A stretch of DNA of 8,217 bases. Source: DATKLX01 sp035542155. GTDB taxonomy: Bacteria; Chloroflexota; Anaerolineae; Anaerolineales; Anaerolineaceae. The stretch spans positions 1-8,217 of the forward strand of contig DATKLX010000209.1 in the NCBI GenBank assembly GCA_035542155.1, written 5' to 3'. How positions within the stretch are numbered: position 1 is the first letter of the stretch; the number at the start of each line of letters is the position of its first letter. Positions 6,176 through 8,217 of the stretch are shown one piece after another. A model generated the notes under the pieces. The model was not told the origin of the DNA. It saw nothing but the letters and a program-made list of their open reading frames with translations, and made no database searches. The position numbers and the translations under genes are program-made.

Positions 6176-6187
6176 CGGAGCAGTCGC

Positions 6188-8217
6188 ATGAAAGTCGGGC
6201 AGCCCCTCTTCCATTTCGCCGTAGCGCTCTTTCTGTTGTTGTCCCTCAATGATCCGCTGGAGGCTTCCGCCGCGCCCGCGGGACCAGCCGGCGCGGAGAT
6301 CATCCCCGCCGACCGGCGGATCGACTGGAGCTACGCCGGCATCCCGGGTGGAATTCCGGTCCGGACCACCATTTGCGCCACGATCGACAGCGCCAAATTC
6401 GGGACCGGTGCGACCGACGCCCGCCAGGCGATCCAGGATGCGCTGAACGCCTGCCCCAACGGGCAGGTGGTCTACCTGCCGCCGGGGACCTATGCCTACA
6501 ACGGCACGGTCAACCTGGGCGACTACGACACCCTGCGCGGCGCGGGGCCGGGCAAAACGATCCTCAAGCACACCGGCGATTATTCAAGATCGATGGTCGA
6601 CATGCGCGGCCAGATCTATTGGGAGATCACCGGCCTGCGCAAGATCCACAATGTTCTCCAGGCGAACAAGGATTCGCGGGTGATCACCCTGGCCGACACG
6701 GCCGGGATCGTACCGGGCAGCATCCTGCTGATCAACCAGCTCAACGACGGCACTCTGGTCAACCCGGTAGGGGTGGAGGGCAAATGCACCTACTGCGGAT
6801 ACGAGAACGGCGACCGCGTCCTGGGCCAACTGGTCGAGGTGGCCGCGGTCAACGGAAACCAGGTCACACTGAACCTGCCGCTCCATTGGACCTATTCCCC
6901 CGCGCTGCAGCCGTGGGCCTACCAGGTGGACGCTAGCGCCATGATCCAGCACGCCGGCCTGGAGGACCTTACCCTGACCCAGGATTCCCCCCAGGTCGAG
7001 TTCATGATCGAGATGGATGGGGCGCAGTATTCCTGGGTGAAGAACGTCGAGATCCAGAACATCCAGCGCCGGGCGATGTGGGTGATCAACTCCCTCCAGA
7101 ACGAGATCCGCGACTGCTACGTCCACACCGGGATCGACGGCTATGGGCGGGATCATGGCTATGGGATCTTCGTCGACCTGCACAGCTCCAACAACCTGCT
7201 CGAGAACAACATCCTCAGCACCATTGACAGTGGTGGGATCATGACCGGCGGCGGCGCGTCGGGCAATGTACTGGCCTACAATTACTTCTACAACATCCTC
7301 TTCGATGACCCCTGGTGGTTGATCGCCAGCCCCTCCCTCAACCATAACCCGCACCCCAAGATGAACCTGTGGGAAGGGGATATTGGCGTCAAGGCCGAGG
7401 CGGACATCATCCACGGCTCCTCCAGCCACAACACCATCTTCCGCTCGCAGATGAAGGGCTGGCAGGCTGATGTCACCACGACCCGCAACAACGCCATCGA
7501 GATCGCCCAGAATAACACCTATATGACTGTGATGGGCAGCGTGCTCGGAACCCCAGGCAAGTCAAACCGCTACGAGGTGCTTCCCGGCCAGCCGTACGAC
7601 GATTGGAACGAGCGCGTCATCTGGGTGCTGGGGGTGGGCAACGAATGGCCGCCGAACACAAATGCTGCGGCGACGCTGCTGCGTCACGGCAACTTCGATT
7701 ACGTAACCAACTCGGTAATCTGGGATCCGAAGATCGCCAACCACAGCCTGCCAGCCTCGCTGTACCTGGGTGGGAAACCGAAATGGTGGTGCGAAGAGAC
7801 CCCCTGGCCCCCGATCGGGCCGGACGTGGCAGGCTATGCGAACAGCATCCCCGCCAAACGCCGCCTGGATGGGCTTCCCTGCACCACCTCGCTGGGGCTG
7901 ATCCTGAGCGGCGCCCCCGGCGACCGGGCGATCTATCTGTCGTGGTCCGTCAGCGCAGATTTCCCCACCAACATCACCTGGGAGATCAGCTACACCGGCC
8001 CCGCGGGCGACCAGCCTTCACCGATCCAGAACCTGGGCCAGGCCACCCGCGCCTTCGTCCTGACAAAGCTGACCAACTATACTCTCTACACCATCACCCT
8101 TAAAGCCATCCAGAGCGGATCGGTGGTGCGGGTGGCAACGATCACCCTGATGCCCAGCGACCACCTGCTGCGCCTGCCGGTGTTCCAATGGCTCAACGCG
8201 GTGACCGGCTGGCGGCG
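6188..8217 (+). CDS. Secreted right-handed beta-helix (pectate-lyase-like) protein, C-terminus beyond window
   Basis: An uninterrupted frame of 676 codons runs off the right edge. A signal peptide is visible: K2, hydrophobic core about 8-20, cleavage likely after ASA (26-28), so the product is exported. Residues 66-104 (TIDSAKFGTGATDARQAIQDAL...QVVYLPPGTY) match the entry of the pectate-lyase-3/GH55-type beta-helix, where this loop precedes the first coil. Asn- and Gly-rich turns continue through about residue 520, for example VKNVEIQNI, SSNNLLENNILS, GGGASGNVLAYNYFYN and SSSHNTIFRS. Residues about 566-656 look like one fibronectin type III domain (AIYLSWSVSA...NITWEISYTG...LTKLTNYTLYTITLKA). 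Six cysteines (63, 89, 200, 203, 310 and later) could form disulfides; C200-x2-C203 lies in a surface insertion. The ATG has GGAG 7 nt upstream. The likely role is binding or cleaving extracellular polysaccharide, but no catalytic residues can be assigned with confidence. Confidence 0.85.
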   Translation, partial: MKVGQPLFHFAVALFLLLSLNDPLEASAAPAGPAGAEIIPADRRIDWSYAGIPGGIPVRTTICATIDSAKFGTGATDARQAIQDALNACPNGQVVYLPPGTYAYNGTVNLGDYDTLRGAGPGKTILKHTGDYSRSMVDMRGQIYWEITGLRKIHNVLQANKDSRVITLADTAGIVPGSILLINQLNDGTLVNPVGVEGKCTYCGYENGDRVLGQLVEVAAVNGNQVTLNLPLHWTYSPALQPWAYQVDASAMIQHAGLEDLTLTQDSPQVEFMIEMDGAQYSWVKNVEIQNIQRRAMWVINSLQNEIRDCYVHTGIDGYGRDHGYGIFVDLHSSNNLLENNILSTIDSGGIMTGGGASGNVLAYNYFYNILFDDPWWLIASPSLNHNPHPKMNLWEGDIGVKAEADIIHGSSSHNTIFRSQMKGWQADVTTTRNNAIEIAQNNTYMTVMGSVLGTPGKSNRYEVLPGQPYDDWNERVIWVLGVGNEWPPNTNAAATLLRHGNFDYVTNSVIWDPKIANHSLPASLYLGGKPKWWCEETPWPPIGPDVAGYANSIPAKRRLDGLPCTTSLGLILSGAPGDRAIYLSWSVSADFPTNITWEISYTGPAGDQPSPIQNLGQATRAFVLTKLTNYTLYTITLKAIQSGSVVRVATITLMPSDHLLRLPVFQWLNAVTGWR

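Noticed and set aside
6584..7429. A 281-codon open frame on the minus strand opposite the beta-helix gene
   Set aside because: It is rich in V, D, H and G in the way expected from antisense reading of GC-rich code, has no recognisable domain, and lies wholly within a well-supported plus-strand gene.
1..8217. tRNA, rRNA, CRISPR arrays, transposases or phage genes
   Set aside because: None was recognised: no repeat-spacer pattern, no tRNA cloverleaf or TTCGA-type arm in context, and no mobile-element protein motifs.

Overview
The window looks like high-GC chromosomal DNA from a Chloroflexota-type bacterium, most plausibly Anaerolineae. This is inferred from the protein families: a giant MalT-like LuxR regulator, an SRPBCC protein with an N-terminal membrane anchor, a flavodoxin-domain protein ending in a 'RFPWNLVPALKQM...WDAIRAW' segment, and a secreted beta-helix protein. 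No marker gene is present to prove the assignment.

Layout. (1) Positions 1-1022, minus strand: a small autoregulated-looking operon. A 70-aa Cro/XRE repressor is followed, with an 8-nt overlap, by a four-helix DUF2178-like membrane protein and then by an anchored SRPBCC protein cut off by the window edge. Its promoter is near-consensus (TTGACA-17-TATACT). Two nearly identical 18-bp imperfect palindromes, 43 bp centre to centre, flank the core promoter. (2) Positions 1030-3852, minus strand: a 940-aa MalT/LuxR-type ATP-dependent regulator. It carries a perfect 23-bp inverted repeat inserted in frame, which adds about 20-25 residues that the family normally lacks. (3) Positions 3853-4053: a divergent intergenic region with candidate promoters on both strands.

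(4) Positions 4054-6054, plus strand: a flavodoxin-like gene that is intact, then two decayed genes joined by minimal stop/start overlaps. The first is an FAD-dependent oxidoreductase remnant of the TIGR03364 type, which lacks most of its FAD-binding half and has an in-frame TGA where a tryptophan is expected. The second is a Rieske oxygenase alpha subunit. It keeps its Rieske cluster motif and its C-terminal end but has lost the middle of the catalytic domain and changes frame at the break. Together they look like the relic of an oxidative (perhaps N-demethylation or phosphonate-related) operon. (5) Positions 6055-8217, plus strand: a short leader with an exact TATAAT box and a hairpin next to the ribosome binding site, then a secreted right-handed beta-helix (pectate-lyase-like) protein with a fibronectin-type-III-like C-terminal region, cut off by the window end.

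The clearest unusual items are the protein-coding palindromic insertion in the LuxR gene, the paired-operator architecture of the XRE operon, and the two neighbouring genes that appear to have suffered similar internal deletions.
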